NCBI GenBank assembly: GCA_019787685.1
Contig: JAHNUO010000021.1
Location: forward strand, 248,001 to 312,000
Origin: Chiua virens
Lineage: Eukaryota; Basidiomycota; Agaricomycetes; Boletales; Boletaceae
DNA length: 64,000 nt
Direction: 5' to 3'
Position 1 is the first letter of the stretch, and each line of letters begins with the position of its first letter. The position numbers and the translations under genes are program-made. The notes below the pieces were generated by a model. The model saw only the letters and a list, made by a program, of their open reading frames with translations, had not been told where the DNA came from and did no database searches. This document shows, piece after piece, positions 11,080 to 22,975 of the stretch.

Positions 11080-12645
11080 TGCAGTGTGATACTACTATGG
11101 CATACTAGCAATCCCTGTACCTCTGCTGAGTCGAATTATTTTCTATGTGAACAACATGGTAATAGCCCGTAGCCTAGTATGTCAAGAACCCTTTCAGTCA
11201 AGCAATCATTACTTGAATGCGTAATACACGATCTAACTGCATGTGATCTATTGCATCAATTAATGTCTACATTCATTTGTCAGCACTGCTTATGCTAAAC
11301 TCCTGCGCGATACCACTGATGACAAGCTTCTCCTCGTCTGCGTTCCTTGACCGCCCAACGAAGACAGCGAGTCGATAGCCGCCATGCCTCCCAGCGAATA
11401 AGACATACGGGTGCGAATTGTTGAGCTCTTCAATGAAAATATGATTGAGATCACCTACCTGATTCGGACAAGGGAGTCATTCCACCCTTTACTGCCGACA
11501 AGCTTGGTTGCTGTGAGAGATGGGGCGAAGTAGGGTACAGTGAGGGCATTGACGGAGATGATGTGGTACCATGGATATTTCGAAACATCGTTCCCACAGC
11601 ACGTGAATGAAGACGCCACACACTGAACCGGGACTCGGATGATGCCTTGGATGGCAGAATTGATGGCACGAGGGATTCACCATCCTCGTAGAATAGCCCA
11701 TGATGGTAGGGTGTTGATAGAGGAACAGGTGTAGTAAGAAGACACATTCTACAGTGAGCGGTCAGTGAGAAAACTGCCAGAACCTACGGTACATCGACGT
11801 CTGAGATAGATGCAGAGACCGCCACAAAAAGAAGCATGAGGTACAAAAGAACTGGGAAATTTCTCATGGTAGGGAAGCTTGGAGACTTGTGCTTTGTGAA
11901 TGACAAGGTGGACCACCTGAAGGTAAGGTGAGATCGCCACAGGATGGTCGAGGGAACACGTATACCCTAGGACTGTGAGAGGTCAGGGTGGACGGAAGAG
12001 GTGAGACAGCGCCTCAAGAGATGAAAGTGTTGTAATGAATGAGGGTCTGATAAATCCTTTGGCACAGATTCATGCCACAGCAAAGCCTATTGTTGGCATA
12101 CTATGAGCAATGTGCCAGTGAGGGTGAGGAGGCCGAGAGAACAGACCTGGTTGCACAAAGAGTTTACCGGGGACATTTGAGTGAATTATCATTGTCGACA
12201 ATGACATAGTAACTTATCATGAATGCTATCAGCGTCGTTCGTGTCATGTTGGATAATTAGCATGTTCAGATGGGGGTAGGCAGAGTGTGGATTGCTCCTG
12301 GTATCAGTTGGATCGACATCAGAAAGGTCAAAGACCTCAGCAGAGGAGGTGTGAAGTTCCAAAGGCCAGCGGGAGACACGGCGTGGAGGTGTCTGGGGTG
12401 TGGTCCGTGCGGATGGTCATTGTGGAAGGAGACACCACAGAGGGTAAAAGTCTTCGGTCAGAAGAATGATTGATGATCGATGAGTACTGAGAGAGGTGAC
12501 TTGCAACAAATGGTATACTAATATCTGTTCAAACTGCCAGTGGGTCGTAATCAACGCCTGCATAGTACTATAGGCTGGTGGATAAAGAGATGCGATATAT
12601 ATATATATACTGGCAAAACCCAACCTTTGTGACATCGAAGGTAAC
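11080..12645. other. weakly coding region, no secure gene
   Basis: On the minus strand several overlapping frames are open between 11.28 and 11.94 kb. One reads ELNNSHPYVLFAGRHGGYRL and NADEEKLVISGIAQEF near 11.30-11.43 kb, which looks coding, but I could not build a consistent exon chain. A (TA)n tract lies near 12595-12610. Confidence 0.3.
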
Positions 12646-13087
12646 CTAAAAATCGTCAAACTCGGAGTCACAACCACCATCAGACAAAGAGTCGTCAGAG
12701 CCACAGCTAGGTGAGCTCCCACTGGCAGTTTCCTCTTCCTCTGTATCACTTTGCCAATCTTTGTCCTGCTCCTCACCGTCAGTGTGCCCCACACAATATT
12801 CTACATGAGATGTTTCATCACCCAATGCCTCATCGCTGTATGCTATCGGGTTGCTCCAGCCGCGGCCATGGCTAAAGTTCACCCCAGCCTCACTGTTCTG
12901 GCGGCTGTGCGTGTATGCATGACCCACTGCGAGGCCCCAGTATAACGAAGAAGTATGTCTCGATCAACAAATCTGTCATTGACGTTGAACAAGTTATTTC
13001 GTGACCTCTGTTAAGAATTATTAACACTCACCTGTTGACATAGTAGTTCTTCCAATCATCTGCGTCCCCCGCAATCCGTGATCCCAA

Positions 13088-13793
13088 TGTAGGAGTTAGA
13101 TACTCCCTACGGTTGTAGGATACATTTTCCTCGCTCTTCATCATGTCATATCATCTCCCGTCTCATCCGCCATTGACTTCGTGCCAGCCCGGTTTCATTC
13201 CTAGCGTTTACAGATCATCTGAATCCAATCCAAGTCCAATCCGAGTCAATGCAATCCAATCCGGTTCTTTCATACATATTCTGCTTCATCCAATTTGACT
13301 TGTTCTACTCGATTTGGCCTTATTAAGGTCATTACTATCCTAACACCTTTCCTTTCTTTGTCATCTACAAGGTTTGACACTCCTTCTTTCCATACTCACC
13401 CTACGTCAATCCTGTACACTTACTTAGGGTCGGATTACCTTTAACAGTCCTGGGTTATGCCCAGGACTATAAAACCATGTTTCTAACAAAAAAAAGAGGG
13501 TCTTTCTGCGTTCAGGAGATCTCCTGTTTACTCTCCTGTGTGTGAGTGAGCTGGATAGTTTCTCTTTTACCTCGTCCTATCGTTCCTCTGCATCTCATCT
13601 ACTCAGATCAATACTCTCATCACCTCTCCTCCACCCGGATACTTTTACATCGACCGCTTTTCATTCCGGATTGTCCAGCAGCCTCTAGGACTCTTAGACA
13701 AACCTGAATCCATCATTCCTTCAAACATAACCCCCCTTGGGACGAATCTATCACCCCACCTTTCTTCTTATCACCTATTATTACTTTTCTACA
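13088..13793 (+). mobile_element. solo LTR, family 1, inside the Plavaka gene
   Basis: Begins TGTAGGAGTTAGATAC and ends TTTTCTACA, 706 bp, flanked by the 4-bp duplication CCAA (13084-13087 and 13794-13797). Removing the LTR plus one CCAA rejoins the transposase frame (RSDGIL then GSRIAGDADDW). A 21-bp palindrome GTCCTGGG-TTATG-CCCAGGAC (13447-13467) abuts TATAAAA (13468-13474), the likely promoter. It is very similar to the copy at 54767-55473. Confidence 0.95.
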
Positions 13794-16700
13794 CCAAAAT
13801 ACCATCCGAACGCAATTGACCTGTACAAAATCTGGGAATGATGTGGCACCCTCTCAGGACATCATCTGGATTGACAAATCCAAAAGCACCTGGAGCTGCC
13901 ATTGGTGTGAACTTGAGGATATCCAGGCTGCTCTGCTGCCACCCCGAGGGCTGTTCCAGTTTTTCAAACCAATGTACCCACAGGAACTCCATGCGACATG
14001 CCCAATAATCCCTAGAACCCTCACCAGTGTAGATTACATTGGCATGGAAAATCCTGATGACATGTGCATAATAGAAAGGATGTTCTTCAGACCCTCCGGG
14101 TGATAACATGAGGATGTCACACTGATCTGACTTCGGTTTGATGACATCAGCTTCCCTGCGCAAGTTGTAGGTGGTACAATTCACGCGGAAGGTTCTATGA
14201 CGATAAATGCGGTTGTTTTGGATAATCACATGACCAGGATCACCAGCGACCGGGAGCGACTGAGCAGTCTCGTTATGACCCAGGAGTCTTCTATGCATCT
14301 CTGCTATGCATGGCAGCAAGTGTGCTTTGAGGTCCGGGATGAAATTCTGGATAATAAGAGTGTCGTTATCATGCACTTTGTCCTGAGGCTCGACACACGA
14401 AGTAACATACCGCAACAGCTGGATTGTCACAATTACGATGCACAAGAAGCATCAAGTCCTCAGGGTCATTATGTGAACTACCAATGTAGTGGTGGAACTC
14501 TGGGATATCATCGGGCGATGCTCTGGCTGGAGGTGCAGATGGAATTTGCGAGTGAATGCGTCAAATGCGGTCTTGGCGATGCTTGATGGCAGTCAGCTGA
14601 GGTATGTATTTTTTGCAACTTGTCCTGATATAACGGCCTTTGCTAGTTCAATGCTCCAGCTCGCCCTGAAACATTTCAGTAATTGAATCTGACCTGTAAA
14701 ACCGACATACTATCTGTGTGGAAAACGAGTCTGTCATACCATATGTCCTGATCTGTGCAGGATAATCTGCAAGAGCATGTACTTTGTACGTCTGAAGGTT
14801 GAATACCTTCTGGCGACGTGTGCCGCAGGCTTGTGAACTAGGGCGGCTGGCCCTGTTGGAAGCTTGCTTGGCCCCCCGTCTCGCACGATTCACTGCCTCC
14901 TTTCGAAGTTCCTTCATTTGAAATGCAGAGCATGTTCATGACTGAAATTCGCGAAGAAAGTTTGCCAATTGTGGGGTAATGGTCTCCATGATGTCCAAAG
15001 TATCATCAGTATGCAACCGGAGCTTCACAAGTCCATGCCAATGGCATAATATGAACAGGAGCCGCAATACACTATGATTATGGGGCTCTGGTAAAAGTCC
15101 TTCAAAGACAGGTATCGCACACTGAACCAAATGATTCTCAGCAATTGGATAATTCAAACTGGGTTGCAATACTCACCTGCAAAAGGTCTTCAAAATCGTG
15201 TGTGGTTGTTCGTTTCATCTCTGAAACGTTTTTCCTAAAGTGTTGAACGGTGTCATGACCAAATTTCGGCACTTGGCAGTAGCTGAGTAGCGAAAACTTT
15301 AGGCTAGAACCACATGGTAACTGGGGCTGCAGCAATCTCACCGTTGGTCTAGCTTTGCGAGGCTAGTCCCTGCCTGACTATCCAGCATCCTAAGCAAGTG
15401 AGTAAACAAAGCTTTCTAGATCCCAAGCTCGAATTCGTGCAGTAAGTCAACAACAAGCATCCGAAAGAAGTCAAAACCTGTATGACCAAGTCGTGCAGAA
15501 AATGCATTCTGTGAAGACGAGAAACTTTAGCCTCGGAAGCACCAGTCACTAGGTTGGAGCATACAATTGTTGGAACGAGAGATTCAGCTTTCAGGATGTT
15601 TTGCACCTTGGTACTATCAACAGCATAATTCTGCTGATAAATCAAGTCACGGGCCAAGGATATTTTGTCCTTTTGTTCCTGCGAGTCACTTCGTGAGAGT
15701 AGATTGCATTGCAGCATGTCATGACAAGTGGCGACCAGCTCAATCTGTGATTTCGGGATCAAACAGCGTGGACATGGATATTGTCCTAGATTTTGTATGT
15801 TGGCTATAAGCACTCTGTTTGACTGGTGTGAGTTAGAGTTAAGGAAGGAAGCTATGCGTACTTCTCGGGATAGTTGGCAGAATAGGTGAATATGCGGGGA
15901 TATAACCGCCTGTCCACACCATCACAACAGGTTACAACGAATCCATGTTCATATGTGGATATAAAATGTTCATCGAGTAGCTTCTGCCATTGTATGTGGA
16001 ACAACTCTCTGTGACAATGCATAAACAGTGGATCACCTGGAACCTTGTTTCCCACATGCTCTGTCACAAAATCCTTGAATTCGTCCGGTAACTATGAGAA
16101 ATATTTGCAGTCAGTCCCATTTCCAGGTAATAATCTAATGGTACTTACAACCTGGAAGTATGCAACGTGCATGCTAAGGCCGGAGGATGGTTGGCCTCTC
16201 GTATATTTGGACTCGTTCCCGAAATACATATAAAGTGGCCACAGTTTGGCGTCTCCGAAGGACGTAAGCTGGGTCGAGTCGGACCAGAACATTAATCTCA
16301 CGATACGGCGAGGTAGATCGCATCCGGGCTCTCCAGGCAATGCCTGGAGCTGTTCATGTGCTTCGAGAAAGATTTGTGATGTGAACAGCTCACCATATAC
16401 CCGGACTGCAGTGGTCTTGTGCGGGGGCTGCCAACGTAACTCGTATGGTTCGTAATGGAACTGAGAATGGTGGTTTGGATGCGAAAGGTTGTCGCGTATG
16501 ATGGATAACAAAGAATGGGAATGAAAACCGGGGACAGAGTAAATCTTGGGACTGGGGTGCTGGCAACGATTGTGAAAGGGGATGGAAACGGTGATGGTGG
16601 TGTGATTCCACCCAGAAGCGTCATCTGGCCACTCTTGGCGCGGGTTCCCCAGTTCGTGATCAATTGCAATCCACCTAGTATCCCGCACGTCTTCTGGGCG

Positions 16701-16899
16701 GAAATTTGGACTCCCAATGATTTTCACCAACTCCTTGAAGCTCTTTCTCGACTTCTGACTCCCATGGTTCCAGTACCAGTTGCCGAGCAAAAATGAGTTC
16801 TCATTCGGATAAGGGTGGAATGGATTATCCACATGGGTCTTCGGAATCACCTCATCCAAGCACGGGGTTGCATAGGAAACGGAAGAAGTGGGATCACGA

Positions 16900-17829
16900 T
16901 GTAGGAGTCAATGACCCCTTGAGGTGAGAAACCCGTGTTCCCGCTGTAGGAGTCAATGACCCCTTGAGGTGAGAAACCCATGTTCCCGCTTTGTTTACAG
17001 GATGCCCGGATGGCCCATATCGATTGTCCTACCTGTCTGTCGTGGTCCCGTGTCCATCCGAGTGGATCCAACCCATATTCGTATGTTTTGTTCTTTGTTC
17101 TTACACGTTTTCGCGTGAGGTGACCGAATCGGGTTGCTCGATCGGGATCGCATGACGTACACTAATCAACTCTCTTTTTGTCCAAGTTCTATTTTATTTC
17201 GTACCTTCTTAGATTTTTTTTAGACGGTTCCGTGTTATCGACACGTATCTGATTGGTTATAAGGAACGGATAGTCGGGTCGTACGACGTTTTAAAGGTAG
17301 TCCATTGATTCACGGATCAAACCTTATCCCATCTTGACAGAACATTGTTTTCCTTTTCACGGGTCGATCTCCATGAGAGTCGGCTCCGTATACGTACGCC
17401 TTCCTTATTTATTTGATACTTTATCTGCTGTAAAAGTCCTGGGGAATACCTGAGACTATAAAATTTGTGTTCGTAAATAAAAATTTCATCTTTGGATCCC
17501 CGTTTTCTCTTGCGTTCTAAGTCGCCTCGTCCATTTAACTATCTTTTCTATCCGCCCTTACTCGTACTCGATCACCGTTGTGCTCGAGTCCCTGCCTTGT
17601 CGCCGAACTATCCAACTGTCCGCATTTCGGCCGGTTTTGTTGACCTTTGTACGGTTTCACCCGGGAACGCGTCTGGATTGCTTTCAAAGCTCCTGTCAAC
17701 GCCTTGACACTTCGTCTCCAACCTCAGAACCCCTTGGGACGAGTCATACTCACGCCCATCCCTTTTCTTTCTATCTGACAGTTCTTCTAACCCTGTTCCT
17801 GTCACACCAGCCCGTTCTCTATTTCTTCA
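16900..17829 (+). mobile_element. solo LTR, family 2, inside the Plavaka gene
   Basis: Begins TGTAGGAGTCAATGACC and ends TTTCTTCA, about 930 bp, with 4-bp target duplications ACGA at 16896-16899 and 17830-17833. The first 45 bp are tandemly duplicated (16900-16944 and 16945-16989, one visible difference). A degenerate version of the family 1 palindrome (GTCCTGGGGAATACCTGAGAC) sits directly before ACTATAAAA near 17450-17465, so the two LTR families are related. Confidence 0.9.
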
Positions 17830-18689
17830 ACGAGATGGGAGAGTTTGACGATTATAAACACGGAATATTCCAAATCCATTTTGCTGAGTTCTGAACGTCC
17901 GACACGAAGGTGGGACTGGTGCATCTCGGGTCGTGGATCTGGGCACAGTGGAACATGGTGGACAGTCTGGATTCACGTCGGATTCACGAGGTAGAACGAG
18001 AGGTGGGGGCTCGGGAAGGACATCCCTGAACCGTGCAGGGAGCCGTCGATGTACTCACCGGGGTCGTTGTTGGGCCAGAGACAAGTCTGGGGCATCGGGC
18101 TCTATCCCAGGGTGAACATCGGTTGTATCATTGGTCAGAGGGGTAGTATCAAGTGATGTTTGTGGCTGAGCACATTCCAAGTCCTATTAGCTATTGCTAG
18201 TGGCTAGCTGCCAGTAATGTTGCTTACCTCGTCCAGGTCATTCGTGTTAATGTGACCTGGGGCCTCTTCTGAGCCAACTGATGAATCGACAACCTGAGTG
18301 CACATCTTCTTACGACGATAAACCTCCTTGGCCATAGTGAGAGCGCCAGCCAACTGTTTTTTGCCCTTCGTACAAGCTTTCTGATGCCGGCTTAAGTGGG
18401 CCAAATCAGTAAATGTCTTATTGCAGACGCATGTGGCAAGGAATGTCCGAGGCAGATCTGCATTCATTAGAGTCAGGACTGTAACTGCAGCTTTGCCTTA
18501 CTGTGGACCGGGATGAATTGGGGATGAAGGTACCAATAACGACTTCATCAGTGGAACAGCCTTCACACTGTTGAAAGTCTGGGCTTGCCACATGAGCAAA
18601 TCAATATCTAGGCTCACAAAAACTATCTCAATTGGCTTCATTTGATGGAAATTTTACCTTGTGAAATTTTGAGAAGAAGTTTAGAGGCA

Positions 18690-18830
18690 GGATTTTTTTT
18701 CGAAAATCTGTCCAGTTCTAGACAGTTGGGAACCTTTCTGTCAGAAACTGTCCAGAGCTGTCCAGCACTGTCCAGATGATGGTCAGTTTGCTGATGTTGG
18801 ACAGATTGGTACTATCAACCCGGATGATTC
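18690..18830. repeat. CTGTCCAG subterminal-like repeat cluster
   Basis: At least five copies of CTGTCCAG or close variants (TGTCCAGAGCTGTCCAGCAC and neighbours) occur just upstream of the Plavaka zinc-finger exon. Clustered short repeats near an element end are commonly transposase-binding sites. I did not find the matching cluster beyond the 3' end near 12.6 kb. Confidence 0.45.
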
Positions 18831-18839
18831 CGAATTTTG

Positions 18840-19520
18840 CAGTCACGGTGGGCATGCCTCACATATAAAATCATGATCTAGGTAGGGATCGGTTAAATCT
18901 AATGCGGTGTGAAACATACGTTAACTTTCAAGTTGCTCTGTCGCAGTCGCCTTCAAGTTAGGTCGTCACGGTTGTGTTATTGATGGCCGGCCGGCCGATC
19001 AGTGGGAAAGGGCAAAACAAGTAGCGCGGGTGGAGTGTGAAGATCAGGCAGATCAGAGTAGTGAGTGGCAGTGCCCACTGCCAGTGGCAGGGCCACAGCT
19101 TAAATGAAACTTTCTTTGAGTTTCCATGGAATGGGGAAGCTGCGAAGTGGGGGTTTTCATTGGCTTATTGAATGCCAGAATTCCTTTTTCCGACTTCAAG
19201 TTCTTTTTGGAAGGAGCCATCAGCACCCTCAGAGACTGGCAGTCCAAGTTAGACTACAACACAGTGACAAGTAAGAGCAGGCCATCACGTACTTCAGATG
19301 AATAAAATTCACAGCAGTGACTCTACTAGTAATCATGCTTACTTGGACAGGCCGGGCCTCGGCTGTGATTAAATTCATGTCGCATTGAAGTATATGATTA
19401 CGGGCTGCAAACGGACTGGCGCCACAACCCTTGGGAACAAACTTCAAGTTGAACACACGGCGTCGGCAGTGTCACTGCTCAGTGACTCGCTTTATTTGCT
19501 TTTCCACTGACCGTCACATC
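18840..19520. other. no supported gene
   Basis: Only short frames without motifs. It contains GGCCGGCCGGCC near 18985 and may hold the promoter of the coiled-coil gene that follows. Confidence 0.4.
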
Positions 19521-20196
19521 ATGTACTCTAACAATTTCTCTTCAACACCTCGGTCGCCTTCTTCCGTCCTCTCCCCTTGGCCAGTCTTTGAACTGCCATG
19601 TGCCATCCCCCACAGCGATTCACACGATCCAGAGATCCCTCTTATTTTCAGTGCTGCAGCTGAGCCAATTGTATCAGTAGACGGTGGAAAAGATGCTCCC
19701 CACGCTACTCAAGCGTTGAATACACCTGTAAGTTCTTCAAGTCAATGCAAACCCAGTCACCGTACTGAACTATGTGTGTCCAAAGTCCAACACTGATCGA
19801 ACCCAAGAGGCTAATACGTACATGAACCAAAAGATGCTCAGTCTGGCTCAACTGAGTCGAAGCATCTGCACAGTGAAGATGCATTATCAACATCTCCGTA
19901 TGCAGGAATTGGAGATGATGAAGGAGGTTGTAGAGAACCAGTATGAAGATACTCAGTTTTCTCTCAACCAGACACATCGCCAGATTGGTGAAATCTGCAG
20001 ACAATTGTACAACAGTGGCGGTATAACCGCCTGTGGGGAAACAGGTCCATGGTCCTCCCTCTTTAATAGTTCAACCTCTCGAGCTTGTGGTTTCGATGAA
20101 TTTTCCAGTTCCGCCTCGTGTTCTTCTGTCAGTATTTCCGGTAGCGTCCCTCCTTCACCAGTGTCCGTTAAGGTTGATCAATATGTACAGGTGTAA
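19521..20196 (+). CDS. hypothetical coiled-coil protein, about 197 aa
   Basis: Two exons: 19521-19727 and 19810-20196, both phase 0 at the junction (GT at 19728, AG at 19808-19809). The first exon is proline/serine-rich (TPRSPSSVLSPWPVFELP). The second begins NTYMNQKMLSLAQLSRS and contains an extended amphipathic helix (MQELEMMKEVVENQYEDTQF and following), then a serine-rich tail (FDEFSSSASCSSVSISGSV) ending VDQYVQV. A DNA-binding domain is not visible. The family is not recognised. It lies about 1 kb upstream of, and divergent from, the Plavaka pseudogene. Confidence 0.5.
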
Positions 20197-20199
20197 ATT

Positions 20200-21780
20200 G
20201 TATTACTGTAGTGCTTATCACGCCAAAACCACAACGAACTTGTTACTTCTACGAAATTTACCTAGGCCTCTTTATGTAATCTGTGACTATGAGGGTGACC
20301 CTGGCAGAATTCGAACATACACCATGGGAGTTTGAATTCAACGGCCCTCCGGGCAACCCTGGACCTGAACAATGCTGACTCGGAGTGAAATATAGAGTCG
20401 GAATACAAAGGAGAAAGTATTACAGTAAGGAGTGAAGGATACAGCACAAGCATAATCACTAACTCCCCTTTCCACCTTGTGCTCCCATGAACAGACATAA
20501 GGAAAGGGGAAATCGTCGTCTACGCTCGTCATGGCCCGCACCTCTGCCACAGATTCAATGCTCAGACTCAACATCTCACAACACTCCTCACGGCGACGAG
20601 GCGCTTGAACACGGCCCAACGGCGCTGTTGTACCCTCATCGGGGTGTATACGCGACCTAGCAAGTATGCGAAAAAGATAGGCCCGATCAGGGCACAAGCA
20701 TGATCGATGGGACTCGCCTTGTCACCAAGGCTGGACGACGGTCCGCGGGGGAAGCAAGCAAAGTGTGATCATCGCAAAGGAGATGCAAATGCATGCAAGT
20801 GAGATACTGAAACTGCTCCACAAAGACAGAGACATCATGCAGAACAACTGCAAGATCATGATAAACACCACATGGGAATCGATGTGCATCATTCACCAGT
20901 GCCGAAAGCGAACCTACAAACTCAAAATCTCGTCGTAACTCTGAATACGTTACAGCATCATGCTAAACCAGCAGTACGCTCAAACACTGCCCGTCTTGTC
21001 CCTAGCATGCAGCAGAAATTAACGACAACTCTGGAAAACAGAAAAAGTAACACACCATTCATGTTCATAGGCGTCGTGACAGAGATGCTGAGGAGAGCCG
21101 CATCCCCACTCCCCAGCTTTCCCACACCATCCAACTCCCATGCATCCGTCAGTGATTGCGAACTTCCGACGCCCTCCCAAACCTGTCCCCTAAAGGGTCC
21201 AGGAATTTAGCAGCTGGATCCCACATCTTATGATACGGCGCCCACAACCCCGAAAGAACTCCGAGTAAGCCCCGTGCGTCTGCCATTCTGATGACTGAAT
21301 GATACCTGAATTTACGAACCATTGTATTGGTCGAAACTCTAACTTATGTAAGCTCCACAGCGGCAATCACTCCTCCTGTTATATTTCCTCGCTTACGCGG
21401 CTTCAACTTATTGACGCAACTGCCTGTGGTTTTTCTCTGCCTCAAGTTCTCCCATGACTTCCGCATCAGTACTTATTGTATGGTATGATGAAATTGGCTG
21501 TTACTGCCACGTAATGGCACAAGTCGAAGGACAGTGAGTAATGATAATTTCCGCTACATTGAACTCGATCATACTACTTAGTATTCCCTGCCCATTCTAT
21601 TTGACTCGGATATCCCCATTGAGGCTCAGTATTGCACCTGACCATTTGTGAATGATAAAACAAGGACTGTCGACAATTGGTTAGTACTCAGAGTCACCCC
21701 TGCCAGCGGTCTTTCTCCATCGTACTCTCATGTCTCACTTTCTACCGCCACCAGATTTTATTTTCGAAGAATCTGGGGGC
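20200..21780. other. no supported gene
   Basis: Open frames on both strands overlap and carry no domain. The stretch 20338-20697 on the minus strand is open for 119 codons but has no start or splice support. Confidence 0.4.
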
Positions 21781-22975
21781 ATGCATGCCTCAGTGTATCC
21801 TGGACACCACTCACAGGCTTTTGAATTTGATCAGGTATGAAATTCCATCATTTTCAGGAATTCACACAAATGACACTTGCCGCCGATGGGTCAGCTCAGC
21901 TCGGTGTCCCACTTCAAGTTACCAACATTGAGCTCGCCCAGCAGAACTACAGTAGTCACTCATATTCCCTGGCCTCATCAGCCCTGAGCATAGTTGGGGG
22001 AGCTGGTCCTGAATACCAGAAGTTTTCCATTGAACATACAGCTAACATGCGATGCGCTTGCGATCTTCTCATCATGGAAATCATCGAGAACATTGGGTGG
22101 GGTTCAACTGCAACGGAGTTTAGTGACGCTGAGACGGAGTGCCTGAGCCAGGCATCTGCCAAGTCTAGCCATAGTTCGTTGTTCGTTATATTTTCCAACC
22201 GAGCATGACTGATTCTCACATTTTCAGTCACCGAGTGGGATGAGAGGGTACATAAGACGGTAAGTCGACCTCAGTTTTCGACCATCCATGTTTTAAACCT
22301 GCATAATTTAGTACATGGAACATGTACAAACGCTTCGGGGTAAGATGGCTACCAAAGCAGAGGTGTTTGCAAAAAATCATGATCTGTCTACCGCTGTTGA
22401 TCCAACAAATTCACTCCCTCTTTTTGAAAGGAGGGCCGCAGCCATGGCACGCTGCAAGCAAATGCTGAGGAACACTCACTGGAAAACTTATTATCTCCAT
22501 CGCTTCGACCCAGTGACTGTAAGCCCTTATTTTCACACTCATATTTTTTTTCCCACTAACAAGTCCATCCCTCTAGAATACATGTACCCTGTTCGGGAAT
22601 CAAATTCTCAAGGATTATCATTTAGCTTTTTGGTACAAGTCTTCTCTGTCGCCTTTCCGTCGAAACGAAAACTGGAGAATGTGGGAGACCACACCCATTC
22701 ACCTCCTATCAACATCCACAGCTGCGGTAAGTGACTTCATACTGCACCTTTTATCACTCATTGTCTCTTAGCTTGCGTGTGGTCTACGTCATGTGGCACA
22801 ATCTGTGGGATCAACCACAAGGCCATCGAGGATTGTGCGTTATAGCCAGGAAGAGTATAACCCCATAGAAAAACAGATCTTTGAGGGGATGGAGATCGTG
22901 CATGGCCACCGAGTCGATGCCATCCGACTCGGATTCAGAGAAATATTGGACGAATATCACAGGAAAGGGTGGTGA
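21781..22975 (+). CDS. DUF6532-like protein
   Basis: Splice sites give six exons: 21781-21834, 21858 to about 22173, 22228-22260, about 22313-22518, about 22577-22731, and about 22772 to the stop at 22975. The protein starts MHASVYPGHHSQAFEFDQEF. The C-terminal half reads WKTYYLHRFDPVTNTCTLFG, AFWYKSSLSPF, ENWRMWETTPIHLLSTSTAA, SQEEYNPIEKQIFEGMEIV and FREILDEYHRKG. The pattern is a conserved core with a small-residue helix followed by Y/H-rich helices, like DUF6532 proteins of Agaricomycetes. Function unknown. No break is visible in the coding exons. The assignment is from pattern memory and needs a profile search. Confidence 0.5.

Larger units (their letters stand above)
12646..18467 (-). 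pseudogene. Plavaka (KDZ-class) transposase, interrupted by two solo LTRs
   Basis: Reading down the minus strand: an N-terminal zinc finger of C-x-C..H..C type (CVCNKTFTDLAHLSRHQKAC, about 18.43 kb); after the first LTR, NSFLLGNWYWNHGSQKSRKS; RLMFWSDSTQLTSFGDAKLW with LYMYFGNESKYTR; FMHCHRELFHIQW and YEHGFVVTCCDGVDRRLYPR; NLGQYPCPRCLIPK; and the C-terminal block with GDPGHVIIQNNRIYRHRTF and NPDDVLRGCHIIPRF. Past the second LTR come DDWKNYYVNR, a 59-bp intron, FVDRD, and an acidic tail ending DSEFDDF. These are landmarks of Plavaka DDE transposases of basidiomycetes. Breaks: LTRs at 16900-17829 and 13088-13793, and a frameshift just after FVDRD (about 12.93 kb). Not functional as it stands. 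Confidence 0.85.

Noticed and set aside
20280..20345. TTCGAAT-like word resembling a tRNA T-loop on the minus strand
   Set aside because: The flanking bases do not form a 5-bp T-stem and no anticodon arm is visible. Only a partial acceptor-like pairing exists.
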